Positions 33,194 through 42,298 of a stretch of DNA of 64,000 nt are shown piece by piece. This DNA comes from Euzebya sp. (GTDB taxonomy: Bacteria; Actinomycetota; Nitriliruptoria; Euzebyales; Euzebyaceae). The position numbers and the translations under genes are program-made. Below the pieces are notes generated by a model. That model was not told where the DNA came from and did not search any database. It was given only the letters and a program-made list of their open reading frames with translations. The stretch covers positions 1 through 64,000 of the forward strand of contig NZ_CAXQBR010000010.1 of NCBI RefSeq assembly GCF_964222135.1, written 5' to 3'. Every line of letters starts with the position of its first letter. Position 1 is the stretch's first letter.

Positions 33194-33747
33194 CCACGTC
33201 CGAGCTGTCCCAACCCCTCGTCTGGGTCGACCTCGAGATGACCGGGCTCGACCCGGACGCCGAGGTGATCGTCGAGATCGCCGCCATCGTCACCGACGGG
33301 GCGCTCGAGACGGTCATCGAGGGTCCGGACCTGGTCATCGGCGCCGACGAGGACGTGCTCGGCCGGATGCGCCCCCGGGTGAAGGAGATGCACCGCCGGT
33401 CGGGGTTGATGCCGGAGATCCGGGCCAGCGAGCTGACCGTCGCCGAGGCCGAGGCGCAGGTCCTCGAGTTCGTCACCGCCCACGTCCCGCTCGCCCGCAC
33501 CGCGCCGCTGGCCGGCAACTCCGTCCACGCCGACCGGGCGTTCCTCAAGCGGTACATGCCCGACCTCGAGGCGCACGTCCACTACCGCAACGTCGACGTG
33601 TCGACCATCAAGGAGCTCGCCCGCCGCTGGTACCCCGACGTGCTCGAGGCCGCGCCGGCGAAGGACGGTGGCCACCGCGCCCTCGCCGACATCCGCGGGT
33701 CCATCGACGAGCTGCGCTACTACCGCAGCACCGTGTTCAGGGGCTAG
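33190..33747 (+). CDS. orn: oligoribonuclease
   Basis: A DEDDh 3'-5' exonuclease of 185 residues that degrades 2-5-nt RNAs and the c-di-GMP breakdown product pGpG. The acidic and His residues are visible in VWVDLEMTGLD (Asp, Glu), GNSVHADRAFL (Asp) and GGHRALADIRGSI (His, Asp). Coupled by ATGA to the ABC-F gene. Its operon partner two genes upstream makes c-di-GMP, so synthesis and the last degradation step are encoded on one mRNA. A strong hairpin terminator follows. Confidence 0.95.
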   Translation: MTTSELSQPLVWVDLEMTGLDPDAEVIVEIAAIVTDGALETVIEGPDLVIGADEDVLGRMRPRVKEMHRRSGLMPEIRASELTVAEAEAQVLEFVTAHVPLARTAPLAGNSVHADRAFLKRYMPDLEAHVHYRNVDVSTIKELARRWYPDVLEAAPAKDGGHRALADIRGSIDELRYYRSTVFRG

Positions 33748-33762
33748 CGGGGCGGACGCGGC

Positions 33763-33792
33763 GACGCCCCGGCCGCAGGGGGCCGGGGCGTC
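33763..33792 (+). terminator. terminator of the trpS-orn operon
   Basis: Perfect 12-bp stem (GACGCCCCGGCC at 33763-33774 with 33781-33792), loop GCAGGG, 16 nt after the orn stop. Confidence 0.8.
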
Positions 33793-33804
33793 AGCGTCGT
33801 TGCG

Positions 33805-34015
33805 GTGGGTGCGCCAGCCGCTCGTGGAGGCGGCGGGGCTACCCAGCCGGGTGGCGGGAGCTCGCCGTGGGTGCGCCGGCCGCTCGTGGGGGCGGCGGGG
33901 CTACCCAGCCGGGTGGCGGGAGCTCGCCGTGGGTGCGTCGGCCGCTCCTGGAGGCGGCGGGGCTACCCAGTCGGTGAGAGGGGCCGGGACGGGAGCTCGC
34001 GGTGGGTGCGTGCGG
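33805..34015 (+). repeat. 62-bp tandem repeat array
   Basis: Unit 1 is 33805-33866 and unit 2 33867-33928, nearly identical. Unit 3 is 33929-34001, diverged with an 11-nt insertion, and a partial fourth unit runs from 34002 into the yceI end. Units 1 and 2 can each fold a hairpin GCTACCC-AGCC-GGGTGGC (first at 33838-33855, with one G-T pair). There are no spacers of the CRISPR kind and no coding pattern. It may be a copy-variable intergenic repeat between convergent genes. Confidence 0.8.
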
Positions 34016-34594
34016 CTACTCGGTCTCCTGCAGGGCGGCCTGGACCTCGAGCTCGATGGTGAGCTCCTTGCCGACCAGGACGCCGCCGGCCTCGAGCGGT
34101 GCGTTCCAGGTCATCTCCCACTCGGTGCGGTCGATCTTCGTCGTGCCGGTGAACGCGGCGACGGTCTGGCCGAACGGGTTCTTGAAGGTGCCCAGGTACT
34201 CCACGTCGAGGGTGACCGGTCGGGTGATCCCGCGGATGGTGAGGTCGCCGGTGACGCGGCCGGAGGGGTCGACCTGGGTGGAGGTGAACGTCAGCTGCGG
34301 GTGGGTCTCGACGTCGAGGAAGTCGGGGCTGCGCAGGTGGCCGTCGCGCTGCTCGTCCCGCGTGTCGATGGAGGCCGCGTCGATCGACACCTCGACCGAC
34401 GACGCCGCCGGCTCCTCTGCCACGACGATGGTGCCGGAGAAGCTGTTGAAGCCGCCGCGGACCTTCGAGACCATCAGGTGGCGGGCGACGGCCTGGACCG
34501 TCGAGTGGGACTGGTCGATCACGTAGGTGCCGGCCGCGGGGAACGGGTTGCCGCCGACCTGGCGGTCGAGGGCGGTGGTCGTGGTGTCGCTCAT
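34016..34594 (-). CDS. YceI family protein
   Basis: A 192-residue lipocalin-like YceI protein, a family that binds polyisoprenoids or related hydrophobic molecules. TYVIDQSHSTVQAVARHLMVSKVRGGFNSFSG (read in part) is the classic N-terminal signature, and DVETHPQLTFTST and DLTIRGITRPVTLDVEYLG are equally typical. There is no signal peptide, so this is a cytosolic actinobacterial form. The upstream AT-rich dyad at 34655-34675 suggests control by a MarR- or TetR-type repressor not encoded here. Its actual ligand and role are unknown. Confidence 0.9.
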   Translation of the reverse strand: MSDTTTTALDRQVGGNPFPAAGTYVIDQSHSTVQAVARHLMVSKVRGGFNSFSGTIVVAEEPAASSVEVSIDAASIDTRDEQRDGHLRSPDFLDVETHPQLTFTSTQVDPSGRVTGDLTIRGITRPVTLDVEYLGTFKNPFGQTVAAFTGTTKIDRTEWEMTWNAPLEAGGVLVGKELTIELEVQAALQETE

Positions 34595-34654
34595 GGGTGG
34601 TCGTCCTCCTGCACCGTCGTGGTGCGCTGTCGGGGGTGGGAACTGCTGTGGTCT

Positions 34655-34675
34655 GAACTCTAACAGTTAGGATTC
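34655..34675. promoter_or_regulatory. 21-bp dyad operator in the yceI-sdhC divergent region
   Basis: GAACTCTAAC-A-GTTAGGATTC: a perfect CTAAC/GTTAG core extended to 8 of 10 paired positions. It is strikingly AT-rich for this sequence. Similar dyads serve MarR-family repressors upstream of yceI genes. Binding protein unknown. Confidence 0.55.
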
Positions 34676-34725
34676 AAACTTCCTACCCATGATGCCGTGA
34701 ATGGGGAGTGGGAACAGTGCGCTGA

Positions 34726-34731
34726 TAGCAT
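34726..34731 (+). promoter_or_regulatory. possible -10 box of the sdh operon
   Basis: TAGCAT at 34726-34731 would start transcription about 65 nt before sdhC. No good -35 match; weak evidence. Confidence 0.3.
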
Positions 34732-34803
34732 CCGCCACTGTCCGGCCGGACCCCCCGCGCGGGTGTCCAGCGCGGCTCGGAGCACGACGAGGAGCGAGAG
34801 TCC

Positions 34804-35682
34804 ATGAGCACGGCGACACCGTCACGCAGCGGCATCGACCCGCTGGACAAGGCCCCCGAGCCCGAGATCCGCCGGTCCCGCCTGTGGATCGCGGAGCTGT
34901 ACCGCTCGGCGGTCGGCAAGAAGTACGTGATGGCCCTCACCGGCATCGCCGGGCTGATCTTCATCGTCATCCACGCGGTCGGGAACCTCCACGTCTACGA
35001 GGGTGCGCTCGAGCTCAGCGAGTACGGGGAGGCGCTCCGCGCCATCGGCGGGTCGCTGGTCCCGCGCACCGTGCTGCTGTGGGTCGGGCGCATCGGGCTG
35101 ATCGCCGCGCTGGTCCTGCACGTCCACGCCGCGTACGTGCTGACCTGGCGCAACCGGCGGATGCGGCCGGTCAAGTACGGCTCCGCCCGCCACTACATCG
35201 CCGCGGACTACGCCTCGCGGACGATGATCTGGACCGGGACCCTCCTGCTGGCCTTCATCCTGTTCCACCTCGCCGACCTGACCTGGGGCTTCGCGAACCC
35301 CGAGTTCGTCCGCGGCGCGGTCACGAACAACCTGGTGGGCAGCCTGTCCCGCTGGTGGACCTCGATCTTCTACATCGTGTCGATGCTCGCCCTGGGCCTG
35401 CACATCTACCACGGCACGTGGAGCCTGTTCCAGAGCCTCGGGTTGAACAACAAGCGCTTCAACGCGTGGCGCCGCCACCTGGCCGTCGGCCTGACCGTCC
35501 TGGTCGTCGGGATCAACCTGACCTTCCCGCTCGGCACGCTGTTCGGGGTCATCGACTGCGACGAGCAGTGCGAGGACGTCACCGAGGCCTTCGAGTCCGG
35601 GGAGGGCCTGGAGGCGCTCGAGGCCGAGGGTGCCGCCGAGGGCGCAGCCGCTGCGGGCGCCACCGCCGAATCCGCCGAGTAG
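34804..35682 (+). CDS. sdhC: succinate dehydrogenase cytochrome b subunit
   Basis: A 292-residue membrane anchor of the b558/B-type family: five helices with likely haem-ligand histidines in [32 protein letters not shown] and LHIYHGTW. A single long SdhC without an SdhD gene means a trimeric, probably di-haem complex that passes electrons to menaquinone. The last 40 residues form an acidic, Ala/Glu-rich tail ([16 protein letters not shown]) not needed for the family fold. The start is supported by a GGAGCGAG stretch. sdhA follows after 23 bp. Confidence 0.93.
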   Translation: MSTATPSRSGIDPLDKAPEPEIRRSRLWIAELYRSAVGKKYVMALTGIAGLIFIVIHAVGNLHVYEGALELSEYGEALRAIGGSLVPRTVLLWVGRIGLIAALVLHVHAAYVLTWRNRRMRPVKYGSARHYIAADYASRTMIWTGTLLLAFILFHLADLTWGFANPEFVRGAVTNNLVGSLSRWWTSIFYIVSMLALGLHIYHGTWSLFQSLGLNNKRFNAWRRHLAVGLTVLVVGINLTFPLGTLFGVIDCDEQCEDVTEAFESGEGLEALEAEGAAEGAAAAGATAESAE

Positions 35683-35705
35683 CCGGAACACGAGAGGAAC
35701 CCCTG

Positions 35706-37628
35706 ATGTCCATCCTCGACGCGAAGGTCCCCGACGGCCCGCTGGCCGACAAGTGGGAGAACCACAAGTTCTCCATGAAGCTGGTCAACCCCGCGAACAA
35801 GCGGAAGTACCAGATCATCGTCGTCGGGACGGGCCTGGCGGGCGCGTCGGCCGCCGCGACGTTCGGCGAGCTCGGCTACAACGTCAAGGCGTTCACGTTC
35901 CACGACTCGCCCCGGCGCGCCCACTCGATCGCCGCGCAGGGCGGCATCAACGCCGCGAAGAACTACCACGGCGACGGCGACAGCGTCTACCGGCTGTTCT
36001 ACGACACGATCAAGGGCGGGGACTACCGGGGCCGTGAGGCCAACACCTACCGGCTCGCCGAGCTGAGCAACAACATCATCGACCAGGCCGTCGCCCAGGG
36101 CGTCCCGTTCGCCCGCGAGTACGGGGGGCTGCTCGACAACCGGTCCTTCGGCGGCGCGCAGGTCTCGCGGACCTTCTACGCGCGGGGCCAGACCGGCCAG
36201 CAGCTGCTCCTCGGCGCCTACCAGGCCCTCGCCCGCCAGATCCACGCCGGCACCGTCGAGATGCACATCCGCACCGAGATGCTCGACGTCGTGATCAAGG
36301 ACGGCCAGGCCGTGGGCATCGTCACCCGCGACCTGCTGACCGGCGAGGTCCGCAGCCACTCCGCCCACGCGGTCGTGCTGGCGACCGGCGGGTACTCGAA
36401 CGCCTTCTACCTGTCCACCAACGCGATGGCGTCCAACGTCACCGCCGCCTGGCGAGCGCACAAGAAGGGCGCGTTCTTCGCCAACCCCTGCTACACCCAG
36501 ATCCACCCGACCTGCATCCCGTCGAGCGACGAGTTCCAGTCCAAGCTCACGCTGATGAGCGAGTCGCTCCGCAACGACGGCCGCATCTGGGTGCCGAAGG
36601 ACCCCGACGACACCTCCAAGCCGGCGGGGGACATCCCGGAGTCCGATCGCGACTACTACCTCGAGCGCAAGTACCCCTCCTTCGGGAACCTCGTGCCCCG
36701 CGACGTGGCCAGCCGGAACGCGAAGACCGTGGTCGACTCCGAGCGCGGCATCGGCCCGCTCAAGAACGGCGTGTACCTGGACTTCTCCGACGCCATCGGG
36801 CGGCTCGGCGAGGACAAGATCGCCGAGCGCTACGGGAACCTGTTCGACATGTACGAGCGCATCACCGGCGAGAACCCCTACCGCCAGCCGATGCGGATCT
36901 TCCCCGCCCCCCACTACACGATGGGTGGGCTGTGGGTCGACTACGAGCTCCAGACCACGGTCCCCGGCCTGTTCGCCCTCGGCGAGGCCAACTTCAGCGA
37001 TCACGGCGCCAACCGGCTCGGCGCCTCGGCGCTGATGCAGGGCCTGTCCGACGGCTACTTCGTGATCCCCTACACCATCGGCAACTACCTGGCCCCCAAG
37101 CTGGGGGAGTCCGTCGTCCCCGTCGACGACCCGGTGTTCGTCGAGGCCGAGCAGGGCGTCCGCGACCAGATCCGCCACTACCTCGACGTCAAGGGCACCC
37201 GCACCGTCGACTGGTTCCACCGCGAGCTCGGCAAGATCCTGTGGGACCACTGCGGGATGGAGCGCAGCCGGGCGGGGCTCGAGAAGGCCCTCAGCGAGAT
37301 CCCGGCCCTCCGCGAGGAGTTCGAGACCGACGTCCGCGTGCTCGGCTCGGCCGAGACGATGAACCAGTCGATCGAGAAGGTCGGCCGGGTCGCCGACTTC
37401 TTCGAGCTCGGCGAGCTGATGTGCGCCGACGCGCTGATGCGCGAGGAGTCCTGCGGCGGCCACTTCCGCGTCGAGCACCAGACCGAGGACGGCGAGGCGC
37501 TGCGGAACGACGAGGACTTCGCCTTCGTCGGGGCCTGGGAGTACACCGGCGACAGCGGGGCGGCGACCCTCCACGAGGAGGACCTCGTCTTCGAGAACGT
37601 CAAGCTGACCACCCGTAGCTACAAGTAA
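35706..37628 (+). CDS. sdhA: succinate dehydrogenase flavoprotein subunit
   Basis: A 640-residue catalytic subunit. The FAD-binding loop is [19 protein letters not shown] and the covalent-flavin His lies in [13 protein letters not shown]. Active-site stretches HPTCIPSS and [13 protein letters not shown] and the C-terminal [15 protein letters not shown] are present. It oxidises succinate to fumarate at the membrane face and passes electrons to SdhB. GAGAGGAA precedes the ATG. The length fits the B-type (Bacillus/actinobacterial) SdhA. It joins the TCA cycle to succinyl-CoA made by the methylmalonyl-CoA mutase encoded at 45580. Confidence 0.96.
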   Translation: MSILDAKVPDGPLADKWENHKFSMKLVNPANKRKYQIIVVGTGLAGASAAATFGELGYNVKAFTFHDSPRRAHSIAAQGGINAAKNYHGDGDSVYRLFYDTIKGGDYRGREANTYRLAELSNNIIDQAVAQGVPFAREYGGLLDNRSFGGAQVSRTFYARGQTGQQLLLGAYQALARQIHAGTVEMHIRTEMLDVVIKDGQAVGIVTRDLLTGEVRSHSAHAVVLATGGYSNAFYLSTNAMASNVTAAWRAHKKGAFFANPCYTQIHPTCIPSSDEFQSKLTLMSESLRNDGRIWVPKDPDDTSKPAGDIPESDRDYYLERKYPSFGNLVPRDVASRNAKTVVDSERGIGPLKNGVYLDFSDAIGRLGEDKIAERYGNLFDMYERITGENPYRQPMRIFPAPHYTMGGLWVDYELQTTVPGLFALGEANFSDHGANRLGASALMQGLSDGYFVIPYTIGNYLAPKLGESVVPVDDPVFVEAEQGVRDQIRHYLDVKGTRTVDWFHRELGKILWDHCGMERSRAGLEKALSEIPALREEFETDVRVLGSAETMNQSIEKVGRVADFFELGELMCADALMREESCGGHFRVEHQTEDGEALRNDEDFAFVGAWEYTGDSGAATLHEEDLVFENVKLTTRSYK

Positions 37629-37636
37629 GAGGAGCC

Positions 37637-38377
37637 ATGAAGCTCACCCTGAACGTCTGGCGCCAGGAGTCCCCCGACGCGGCCGGCCGCTTCGAGACCT
37701 ACCAGCTGGCCGACGTCAGCGAGGACATGTCGTTCCTCGAGATGCTCGACGTCCTCAACCAGCAGCTCATCGAGCGCGGCGAGGAGCCGGTCCACTTCGA
37801 CCACGACTGCCGCGAGGGCATCTGCGGCTCGTGCGGGCTGATGATCGACGGCCAGGCCCACGGCCCCCAGCGGTCGACGGCGACCTGCCAGCTGCACATG
37901 CGCCACTACGCCGACGGCGACACGATCACGATCGAGCCGTGGCGCGCCCAGGGCTTCCCCGTCATCAAGGACCTGGTCGTCAACCGCTCGGCGTTCGACC
38001 GGATCATCGAGGCCGGCGGCTACATCTCCATCCCGACCGGCTCGGCGCAGGACGCCAACCTCATCCCGGTGGAGAAGGACGTCGCCGACGAGGCCTTCGA
38101 CGCCGCGGCGTGCATCGGCTGCGGGGCCTGCGTGGCCGCCTGCCCGAACGGCGCCGCCCAGCTGTTCACGTCCTCGAAGATCCACCAGCTGAACATGCTC
38201 CCGCAGGGCCAGGCCGAGCGGCACACCCGCACGCGCGACATGGTGGACACGATGGAGGCCTACTTCGGCTCCTGCACCAACATCGGGGAGTGCTCGGTCG
38301 CCTGCCCGAAGGACATCTCCCTCGACCACATCGCGGCCATGAACCGCGACTACCTCAAGGCCAAGTTCAGGGGGTAG
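37637..38377 (+). CDS. sdhB: succinate dehydrogenase iron-sulfur subunit
   Basis: A 246-residue electron-transfer subunit. The plant-type [2Fe-2S] ligands are in [12 protein letters not shown] with a later Cys (TATCQLH). The bacterial-type clusters are in [12 protein letters not shown] and [20 protein letters not shown] precedes the ATG. The stop lies 11 bp inside the convergent CvnD-type GTPase gene, so the two 3' ends overlap. Confidence 0.96.
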   Translation: MKLTLNVWRQESPDAAGRFETYQLADVSEDMSFLEMLDVLNQQLIERGEEPVHFDHDCREGICGSCGLMIDGQAHGPQRSTATCQLHMRHYADGDTITIEPWRAQGFPVIKDLVVNRSAFDRIIEAGGYISIPTGSAQDANLIPVEKDVADEAFDAAACIGCGACVAACPNGAAQLFTSSKIHQLNMLPQGQAERHTRTRDMVDTMEAYFGSCTNIGECSVACPKDISLDHIAAMNRDYLKAKFRG

Positions 38378-39002
38378 TGGCGGCGCTCGGGATCCGGCGG
38401 GCCCTCGCCATCGCGTGGCGGACGACCGAGGCGAGGGCGACCTTGACCTGGGCGCGGTCCCGGGCGTCGGTCAGCAGCACGGGGGTGTCGTCGGCGACCT
38501 GGAGGGCGGCCCGCACGGCCTCGGGGGTGTGCAGGACCTGGCCGTCGAAGCAGTTGATGGCGACGACGAAGGGCAGGTCGCGCTCCTCGAAGTAGCTGAC
38601 CGCGCCGAAGCAGTCGGCCAGGCGGCGTGTGTCGACCAGCACCACCGCGCCGACCGCCCCGACCGTCAGGTCGTCCCACATGAAGCTGAACCGCTCCTGG
38701 CCCGGCGTGCCGAAGAGGTAGAGGTACAGGTCGTTCCCGAGCGAGATGCGGCCGAAGTCCATCGCGACGGTCGTCGTGGTCTTCGCGTCGCCGAGCAGCG
38801 ACGTGTCGTCCACGCCGATGCTCGCCTCGGTCATCGGCACCTCGGTCGTGAACGGCGTGATCTCGGTGACGGAGGTGACCAGCGTCGTCTTGCCGACGCC
38901 GAACCCGCCGGCGATGACGATCTTGACGGACGTGGGACCACGTCGCGCCGTCGGCCCGGGGCGCGTCGCGGCCCCGGGGGCGTCAGAGCGATTCGATTCC
39001 AT
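38367..39002 (-). CDS. cvnD: CvnD-type small GTPase (conservon ATP/GTP-binding protein)
   Basis: A 211-residue Ras-like/MglA-like GTPase: P-loop [12 protein letters not shown] (G1), switch region FGTPGQERF (G3) and AINCFDG (G4, weak NKxD equivalent). It is the output GTPase of the conservon, normally regulated by the roadblock protein and the kinase-like CvnA. ATG 39002 is preferred to the adjacent TTG because GAGGA lies 8 nt before it. It overlaps the CvnC gene by 20 bp and converges with sdhB. Confidence 0.92.
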   Translation of the reverse strand: MESNRSDAPGAATRPGPTARRGPTSVKIVIAGGFGVGKTTLVTSVTEITPFTTEVPMTEASIGVDDTSLLGDAKTTTTVAMDFGRISLGNDLYLYLFGTPGQERFSFMWDDLTVGAVGAVVLVDTRRLADCFGAVSYFEERDLPFVVAINCFDGQVLHTPEAVRAALQVADDTPVLLTDARDRAQVKVALASVVRHAMARARRIPSAATTP

Positions 39003-39330
39003 CAAGCACTTCCTCGAGGAGAGCCAGGTCGTGGCGGACGTCGACGGTCCGCCGGTCGCTGCCGTGCACCTGCAGGGTCCCGTCGGCGAGCAGGTCGGCC
39101 AGCAGCACGCGGATGACGCCGATCGGCAGGTCGAGCGCCGCGCTCAGGTCGACCAGCGACTGCGGCGCGGCGGCGCAGCGCTCGATGATCCTGGCCTGCT
39201 CCGGGGACAGGCCCGGCGGGGCGCCGGCGGCGACGCCGGACACCATCGCATCGAGCGACAGGTCGGCGTCCGCACGCGTCCGGCCCTGCACCAGGGCGTA
39301 GGCCCGCAGCCGTCGTGGTGGTCGTGACAT
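38983..39330 (-). CDS. cvnC: DUF742 protein (CvnC)
   Basis: A 115-residue DUF742 protein with a winged-helix-like core (SLVDLSAALDLPIGVIRVLLADLLADG) and the short N-terminal RLRAYALVQGRT found in conservon CvnC proteins. It lies between the roadblock and GTPase genes as in other conservons. Its exact biochemical role is not settled; it is assumed to be an adaptor or DNA-binding-like partner in the GTPase switch. Confidence 0.9.
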   Translation of the reverse strand: MSRPPRRLRAYALVQGRTRADADLSLDAMVSGVAAGAPPGLSPEQARIIERCAAAPQSLVDLSAALDLPIGVIRVLLADLLADGTLQVHGSDRRTVDVRHDLALLEEVLDGIESL

Positions 39331-39343
39331 GGGCGAGGACCCC

Positions 39344-39757
39344 TCAGCGCGGCAGCTGCGCGCGCATGCTCTCGATCAGCTGGGGGCTGAGCGCGCCGCC
39401 GACCTGCTGGCCCAGCGTCGCCATCTCGTGGCCGATCAGCCCGATGTCGCTGCCGGCGGCGGTCAGCACCGCCAGCACCGCGCCCTCGCGCAGCGACGTC
39501 AGGACGATGTAGCCGTTCTCGTAGGCCACCATGACCTGCCGGAGGGCACCGCCGTCGAACACCCGGGACGCGCCGCGGGTGATCGACGCGAGCGACGACG
39601 CGACGGCTGCGACGCGGTCCGCCGTGGCGCGGTCCAGCCCCTCGGACGCGGCGATGAGCAGCCCGTCCACGCTCACCACGATTGATTCGATCACCCCCGG
39701 CGTCCGGTCGGTGAACGAGGTCAGGAGCCAGTTGACGTCGGTCCCGGTGTGCATCAT
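39344..39757 (-). CDS. cvnB: roadblock/LC7 domain protein (CvnB)
   Basis: A 137-residue roadblock/LC7 protein (VNWLLTSFTDRTPGVIESIVVSVDGLLIAAS, read in part, then DRVAAVASSLASITRG). In conservons and in MglA/MglB systems such proteins act on the partner GTPase as exchange or activating factors. The start abuts the CvnA stop directly (39757/39758). There are two tandem ATG codons at 39757 and 39754. Confidence 0.92.
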   Translation of the reverse strand: MMHTGTDVNWLLTSFTDRTPGVIESIVVSVDGLLIAASEGLDRATADRVAAVASSLASITRGASRVFDGGALRQVMVAYENGYIVLTSLREGAVLAVLTAAGSDIGLIGHEMATLGQQVGGALSPQLIESMRAQLPR

Positions 39758-42232
39758 TCAGCTCTCTCGTGTGGGGAAGGGGGTGGACCAGCCCGAACCG
39801 GCGCCCGGCCGCGTCGGACCGCTCCGCGGCGGCGTCGGCCGGGGCTGCTCGGCCACCGGCGGGGCGGGGGCGGGTTCCGGGACCGCCGGTCGGGCCGCCG
39901 ACGAGGCGGGTGCCGGCGCGGTGGGCGCCTGCGGAGCGGCCGGCGCGCCGGCGACCGGGGTGTCGGGCTCGTCACCGGAGAGCCCGGCCATCAGGGCGCT
40001 GATGGCGAGGGGGTCGAGGTCCACGGTGCGCCCGCCGGACGCCGCGGAGAAGCTGCAGGACGGCGTTGCCTCCTGCGCCTCCCGGCGGGGGAGGCCGGCG
40101 CGGTGCGGCAGGTCCGCGACGGGCGCGGGCTCGACGTCGTCGGGCAGGTCGGGCGGGGTCGCGATGTCCGCGTCGAGCAGCTGGCCGAGGGCCGACAGGG
40201 CGTCGCCGGAGGACTCGAGCGCCGGCGAGCGCGTGGGGGACGGCAGGGCCCGGTCGCGCACCTCGCGCGCAGGCGCCACCTCCCTCGCGGGGAGGCTTGG
40301 GATGCCCGGCACCTCGTCCTCGGTGACGACCGCCGGTGCCGCGGCGGCGGACGCGGCCTGCCCCTCGAACAGCGCGCGCGGGACGAGCACCTCCACGACC
40401 AGGCCCTCGCCGTCGTCCCCGCGGTCCACGTCCACGGCGATGCCGAGGCGGGTCGCGAGGAGGCCGACGACGTACAGGCCGAGCCGACGGGACTCGGCGG
40501 CCTCGAGCAGCGGCGGTTCGGCGAGCCGCCGGCGGGCGTCGGCCATGTCCGCCTCGGCCATGCCGAGTCCCCGGTCGGCCACGCGGACGAGGACGCCGTC
40601 GTCCACGGCGTGGGCGGTCACGGTGACCCTCGTGGTGGGCGGGGAGAACTGCGTGGCGTTCTCGATCAGCTCGGCGAGCAGGTGGCTGAGCGGCGTGGCG
40701 GCGTACCCGACGACCTCGTCGTAGAGGCTCACGCGGACGTCCACCCGGGCGTACTGCTCGATCTCCGCGGCGGCGGTCCGGACGACGTCGACCAGCGGCA
40801 CCGGCGTGGTCTCCTGGCCCCCGGGGAGGCGACCGGAGCTGAGGAGGAGCAGGTTCTCCGCGTTGCGGCGCATGCGGGTCGCGAGGTGGTCCAGGCGGAA
40901 CAGCTGGGCCAGTTGGTCGGGGTCCTCCTCACGGTCCTCGAGGTGGTCGAGCAGGGCGAGCTGTCGCTCGACGAGCGCCTGCTCGCGCCGCGCGACGTCC
41001 TCGATGGTCCGGGTGACGCCAGCGCGCGTGGCCGCCTGGTCGGCGGCGACCCGCGTCGCCTCCTCCGTCGAGGCCTGGATCGCACGGGCCAGGTCACCCA
41101 GCTCGTCGGTGCGGCCCACCAGCTCGACCGAGGCCTCGTCGGAGAAGGCGACGACCTCCGGCTGCCGGCCGTGCGCGATCACCTCCACGGACTCGGGCAG
41201 GGTCGTGCGGACGGTGTCGGCGACGGTGGTCAGCTGCCGCAGGGGGAGGAGGACCTTGCGCTGCAGCACCAGCAGGACCAACCCGACCAGCGCCAGCACC
41301 ACCAGCGCCAGGCTGCCGAGGGACGCGGCGTCGGCGACCGCGCCGGTCCGCACGGCCGCGGCCTCGTCGACCGCGCTGGCAGACCAGCGGAGCTCGAGGT
41401 TGCGCAGCGCCTCGGCGTTCGCCGCGGTCACGTCGGCCGCGGACCGCCCGTCCCCGGTGCCCTCGACGAGGTCCTCCGCGGAGGGGATCTGGTCGACGAT
41501 CGCGGCGAGCTCGGCCTGCTCCGCCGTGTCGAGCAGCCCGGCGGCCACCCGGGCCCAGCTGCGCTGCTCGGTCACCGCGACGGTCAGCAGCTCGGCGGCG
41601 ACGTCGTCGTCGATCGCGTCGGCCGTCGTCAGGACGGCCACGTCACCGGCCCGGAACGCGGCGTCCTTCAGGTGGCTGATCGCACTCGACGCGCGGAGGC
41701 GGTCGGTGACCGCCGGCTCGTCGATCGCCTCGGTCACCGCGACGTCGACGGCGAGCAGCGCCTCCACGGGACCCTCGAACGAGCCGATGATCGACCGGGC
41801 GTCCGCCCGGCCACCGGACATGTTGAAGCGGAGGGGACCCAGCGCCGCCAGGCTGTCCTGCGCCTCTGCGTGGGCGGCCAGCACCTGCGGTGCGGTCGTG
41901 GCCAGGTCCAGGGCACCGATCGTCGCGTCGACGTTCGCCTGCGAGCCGTCCACGCGCTCGCGGGCGGCGATGAGCGCCTCGGTCTCGACGCCGACCCGCT
42001 CGCCGGCGGCCCAGCCGGCGACGGTCTCGAAGCTGCGGGTCCGCTCCAGCTGGAGGCTGTGGAGCAGGTCGCGCTCGGCCTGGGACGCGCGGGTCAGGGC
42101 CTCGATGTCAGCGGTCCGGCTCACCACGCCCAGCGCGTCGACCAGCCGCAGGCCCGCCACCACGACGAGGATCGCGGCGGGCACGGCGAGGAGCGCCACC
42201 AAGCGCGTGCGGATGCTGGTACGTGCGAGCAT
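39758..42232 (-). CDS. cvnA: conservon sensor kinase CvnA (NIT-HAMP-histidine-kinase-like)
   Basis: An 824-residue membrane receptor. A first helix (about 10-30) precedes an extracytoplasmic helical region of NIT type (ERDLLHSLQLERTRSFETVAG), then a second helix (about 310-330), a HAMP linker and a kinase-like core (LDHLATRMRRNAENLLLLS with the conserved His, LIENATQFSPP and VADRGLGM). The last 200 residues are a disordered Pro/Ala-rich tail. CvnA proteins sit at the head of the CvnA-D module, which signals through the GTPase rather than a response regulator. No response regulator is adjacent. Confidence 0.92.
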   Translation of the reverse strand: MLARTSIRTRLVALLAVPAAILVVVAGLRLVDALGVVSRTADIEALTRASQAERDLLHSLQLERTRSFETVAGWAAGERVGVETEALIAARERVDGSQANVDATIGALDLATTAPQVLAAHAEAQDSLAALGPLRFNMSGGRADARSIIGSFEGPVEALLAVDVAVTEAIDEPAVTDRLRASSAISHLKDAAFRAGDVAVLTTADAIDDDVAAELLTVAVTEQRSWARVAAGLLDTAEQAELAAIVDQIPSAEDLVEGTGDGRSAADVTAANAEALRNLELRWSASAVDEAAAVRTGAVADAASLGSLALVVLALVGLVLLVLQRKVLLPLRQLTTVADTVRTTLPESVEVIAHGRQPEVVAFSDEASVELVGRTDELGDLARAIQASTEEATRVAADQAATRAGVTRTIEDVARREQALVERQLALLDHLEDREEDPDQLAQLFRLDHLATRMRRNAENLLLLSSGRLPGGQETTPVPLVDVVRTAAAEIEQYARVDVRVSLYDEVVGYAATPLSHLLAELIENATQFSPPTTRVTVTAHAVDDGVLVRVADRGLGMAEADMADARRRLAEPPLLEAAESRRLGLYVVGLLATRLGIAVDVDRGDDGEGLVVEVLVPRALFEGQAASAAAAPAVVTEDEVPGIPSLPAREVAPAREVRDRALPSPTRSPALESSGDALSALGQLLDADIATPPDLPDDVEPAPVADLPHRAGLPRREAQEATPSCSFSAASGGRTVDLDPLAISALMAGLSGDEPDTPVAGAPAAPQAPTAPAPASSAARPAVPEPAPAPPVAEQPRPTPPRSGPTRPGAGSGWSTPFPTRES

Positions 42233-42298
42233 TCACCTGGTCCGATCGGGGGTCGCGTGACGGGCGCCCGGAGGCGCTCGGGGACCTGATCGGCTCGC

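Noticed and set aside
33805-34015. CRISPR array
   Set aside because: Units are adjacent 62-bp tandem copies without unique spacers, and no cas genes are present.
35706-38377. Missing sdhD as evidence of a broken operon
   Set aside because: The single long SdhC with five helices is the normal B-type arrangement, so no subunit is missing.
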